A program made the translations under genes and the position numbers. From Neolewinella agarilytica (GTDB lineage: Bacteria > Bacteroidota > Bacteroidia > Chitinophagales > Saprospiraceae), in assembly GCF_900110645.1 (NCBI RefSeq), contig NZ_FOFB01000038.1, positions 1-51,746 of the forward strand: DNA of 51,746 nt, written 5' to 3'. How positions within the stretch are numbered: the stretch's first letter is position 1; each line of letters begins with the position of its first letter. The notes below the pieces were generated by a model. The model saw only the letters and a list, made by a program, of their open reading frames with translations, had not been told where the DNA came from and ran no database searches. Below, in pieces: positions 49,867 through 51,746 of this stretch.

Positions 49867-51746
49867 TTAGCGAACAACAACCATCTTCTTGGTGGCAACG
49901 AAGTCACCAGAAGTCAGCGTGTAAGTCAGTACACCGGCAGCGCCGAGGTCCTGAGCCGTAAGGTCAACGCGGTTCATACCGGCAACAGCGTCCAGCTCAC
50001 GAACCATAACTACCCGGCCAGCAGCGTCCTGTACGCTAAGCGTAGCAGCACCAGCAGTAGCCAGTTCGAAACGGATCGTTGTAGCTTCTACAACTGGGTT
50101 CGGCGTGTTCTGCAGCAGAGTGTTCTGTGCAGTTGCGATAGAAGTACCGTTGAAAGCAAGACCAAGGCCGGTGCTGGCACCATTCAGGTCAACACCTTCG
50201 GTTAGTACTACTGCGTCGGTCAGGCTTACCAGCTCGCTGAGCAGGCCAGCTTCCGTAGCGCGTACTTCCAGCGTCAGGCTGGCAGCGTCGCGGAGGAGAA
50301 CACCGATCATACCCTCACCAGACTGGTCAAGGTTAAGACCACCTTCACCTTCGTAGGTTACGTCAACGAGTTCCAGGCCAGCAGCCAGCTCGATCGTACC
50401 CTGGAAGCCAAGCATGTTGGCAGCAGTGATGGTCATCGTGTGCGTCTGACCAGCCTCAAGGCTAGCCTCTTCAGTTTCCAGGTTCAGAGCAGAACGACCA
50501 CCTTCGCGGACAACGTTACCCATCTCAATGGCTACAAAGTCTACGTTAGACAGTACACCTGCCAGGTTGTTTACGTTGTAAACTTCTGGGAAGACAGATG
50601 CCCAGTTAGAAGTCGTCAGGTCGTACTCTTCAGTAACGAAGCGCCAGGTATCACCAGTCGTGAAGGTTTCGTCACGGCCGAGGATTACCCGCTGGATCGC
50701 TACCATATCGAAGATAGAGAGTGAACCGTCCTGATCAACATCACCAGCAACGAAGTCGTAACCATTATCGAAGGTACTCGTACCCAGGATTACGCTACCG
50801 ATCTTCACTACGTCAGATACTTTAACCTGTGACAGGTCAACTTCAGGAGAGTAGTTAGCCTCAACCGTGAAGTCTTGACCAAGTGGTAGGTTCGTGAAGG
50901 AGTAACCGCCGTTAGCAGCAGTCGTTACCATCTCGTCCATGTCGTTGGCACCAGTCAGGTTAACCTCAACACCTTCCATTTCGTCATTGTCCTGCGTAGC
51001 AATGTTACCAGCCAGGTTTCCACCCGTGCCTTCACATAGTCCGTCCTGGAAAGCCTGTACTTCAACGATTACGCTACAGTAGTCAGCGCTTCCCTGATCA
51101 TCAATGGCGTAAACCCGTACTGGAACATCGTTACCGAAGTCATCACAGTCAAGGTCGATACCGAGGCGACCAGCAGCAGGAGCGAAACCAGCAACGCCAG
51201 CTTCTTCTTCCGTGTAGATGCTGTACTTGTCGATGATGTTACCGAAGCAGTCTTCAACATCAGAAGCGATGAAGTCAGATGCCCAGATAGCAGCCATACC
51301 ACCACCCTGGCCGTCAGGCATCAGCGTAACGGTCAGTGTCTGGATACAGATTGGCGTTGGAGCTTTGTCGCCCGTTACGCAGAATTCGATGATCTCAACG
51401 TCGAAGTTACCACAGCCGTCAGATGCGCGAACGCGGATAGCGTGATTACCTACTGGTACGTTGGTAGCGTTGATGGTGAAACCACCCATGCCGTCATTGC
51501 TCAGGGAAACACCTACACCAAGAGCGGCGGGGTTGTCAGCGTTGAAGCCGTTAGCAGCAACGTAGTTAGCGTCCAGTTCGATCTGAACGTTAGCGTCAGA
51601 ACACTCGTCAAGTGCCGTGAAGGTCAGTTCAACCTCAGCAGTACAAGTTACAGAAGTTCCGGCGAAACAGTCAGCAGGCTCGTCCGCGTCGATGGTCGGA
51701 GCCACCTCATCGTAGATCTTGATGAACTGGATGTAGCGGAAGTGAC
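49867..51746 (-). CDS. Large secreted T9SS protein with dockerin-like repeat (partial)
   Basis: The frame is open to the window edge, so the N-terminus is missing; 626 codons are visible. The visible part begins in a HYR/Ig-like domain region (FRYIQFIKIYDEVAPTID, CSDANVQIELDANY). A SdrD/CarboxypepD-like strand set follows (GVEVNLTGANDMDEMV, GGYSFTNLPLG). Then comes a dockerin-like EF-hand segment (GDVDQDGSLSIFDMVAIQRV), a cohesin-like adhesion region (IELAAGLELVDVTYEGEGG), and the type A T9SS domain at the end (TPNPVVEATTIRFELATAG, FVATKKMVVVR). The GTG at 51705 is internal, not a start. Probably a large surface or matrix protein. Confidence 0.85.
   Translation of the reverse strand, partial: HFRYIQFIKIYDEVAPTIDADEPADCFAGTSVTCTAEVELTFTALDECSDANVQIELDANYVAANGFNADNPAALGVGVSLSNDGMGGFTINATNVPVGNHAIRVRASDGCGNFDVEIIEFCVTGDKAPTPICIQTLTVTLMPDGQGGGMAAIWASDFIASDVEDCFGNIIDKYSIYTEEEAGVAGFAPAAGRLGIDLDCDDFGNDVPVRVYAIDDQGSADYCSVIVEVQAFQDGLCEGTGGNLAGNIATQDNDEMEGVEVNLTGANDMDEMVTTAANGGYSFTNLPLGQDFTVEANYSPEVDLSQVKVSDVVKIGSVILGTSTFDNGYDFVAGDVDQDGSLSIFDMVAIQRVILGRDETFTTGDTWRFVTEEYDLTTSNWASVFPEVYNVNNLAGVLSNVDFVAIEMGNVVREGGRSALNLETEEASLEAGQTHTMTITAANMLGFQGTIELAAGLELVDVTYEGEGGLNLDQSGEGMIGVLLRDAASLTLEVRATEAGLLSELVSLTDAVVLTEGVDLNGASTGLGLAFNGTSIATAQNTLLQNTPNPVVEATTIRFELATAGAATLSVQDAAGRVVMVRELDAVAGMNRVDLTAQDLGAAGVLTYTLTSGDFVATKKMVVVR

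Overview
The window is about 51.7 kb of a Bacteroidota chromosome, most like the Saprospiria / Lewinella group. The evidence is several exported proteins with type IX secretion (T9SS) C-terminal sorting domains, the gliding lipoprotein GldH, a short 287-residue primary sigma factor without region 1.1, a ribosomal protein S16 with a long tail, and many TAnnTTTG boxes (the Bacteroidota -7 promoter element) in front of genes. No rRNA, tRNA, CRISPR array, intact insertion sequence or prophage was seen. Genus-level placement is inference.

Layout. 0.3-7 kb: a degenerate HAD protein, an alpha/beta hydrolase, a membrane-anchored glucosaminidase, a GlcNAc-kinase-like ATPase, 6-phosphofructokinase and a lectin-like T9SS protein. 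7-11 kb: a LytTR response regulator, a TPR sensor kinase and a receiver that has lost its phospho-acceptor Asp. 11-14.7 kb: a secreted glycosidase-like T9SS protein, an Mrr-type restriction enzyme, a 28-codon remnant resembling a type I restriction R subunit, and a 144-bp multi-stem inverted-repeat element. 14.7-19 kb: a co-directional run with a glutamine-synthetase-like ligase, an APH-like kinase, a HAD-IIA phosphatase, a small orphan and an HD-domain protein. 19-27 kb: a split YeeE/YedE transporter, PAP2 and VIT1 membrane proteins, a DUF4173 protein with a wHTH regulator and membrane partner, an outer-membrane barrel and a PLP trans-sulfuration enzyme. 27-36 kb: housekeeping genes (rluD-like, DUF1415, acyl-CoA reductase, rpsP, lhgO, hemC, asnS). 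36-42 kb: a repeat-rich T9SS protein, an exported orphan, and an AT-richer cassette of three overlapping unknown genes. The first of the three is a lipoprotein gene put out of frame by a 10-bp poly-C tract. 42-50 kb: grpE-dnaJ, gldH, the primary sigma factor, DUF983, a SUI1 factor, glnS and a DUF547 lipoprotein. The right edge cuts a T9SS protein with a dockerin-like repeat.

The most unusual material is between the genes. (1) A GC-rich repeat family, core about TGCACCTGCGKCCGCGCCC, occurs in both orientations in at least eight intergenic spots and also inside three coding regions. (2) Short arrays with an 8-bp period recur with a different word at each place, and a 7-bp version precedes hemC. 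(3) Hairpin modules with changing stems around a constant GAA/TTC loop occur in series, and at hemC and asnS the series starts exactly at the stop codon. (4) Six copies of a 73/74-bp unit at 30.1-30.5 kb combine such a hairpin with an 8-bp array. (5) The poly-C lipoprotein gene has a near-consensus promoter and a G-quadruplex motif upstream. This could be a phase-variable locus, but a homopolymer sequencing error must be excluded first.
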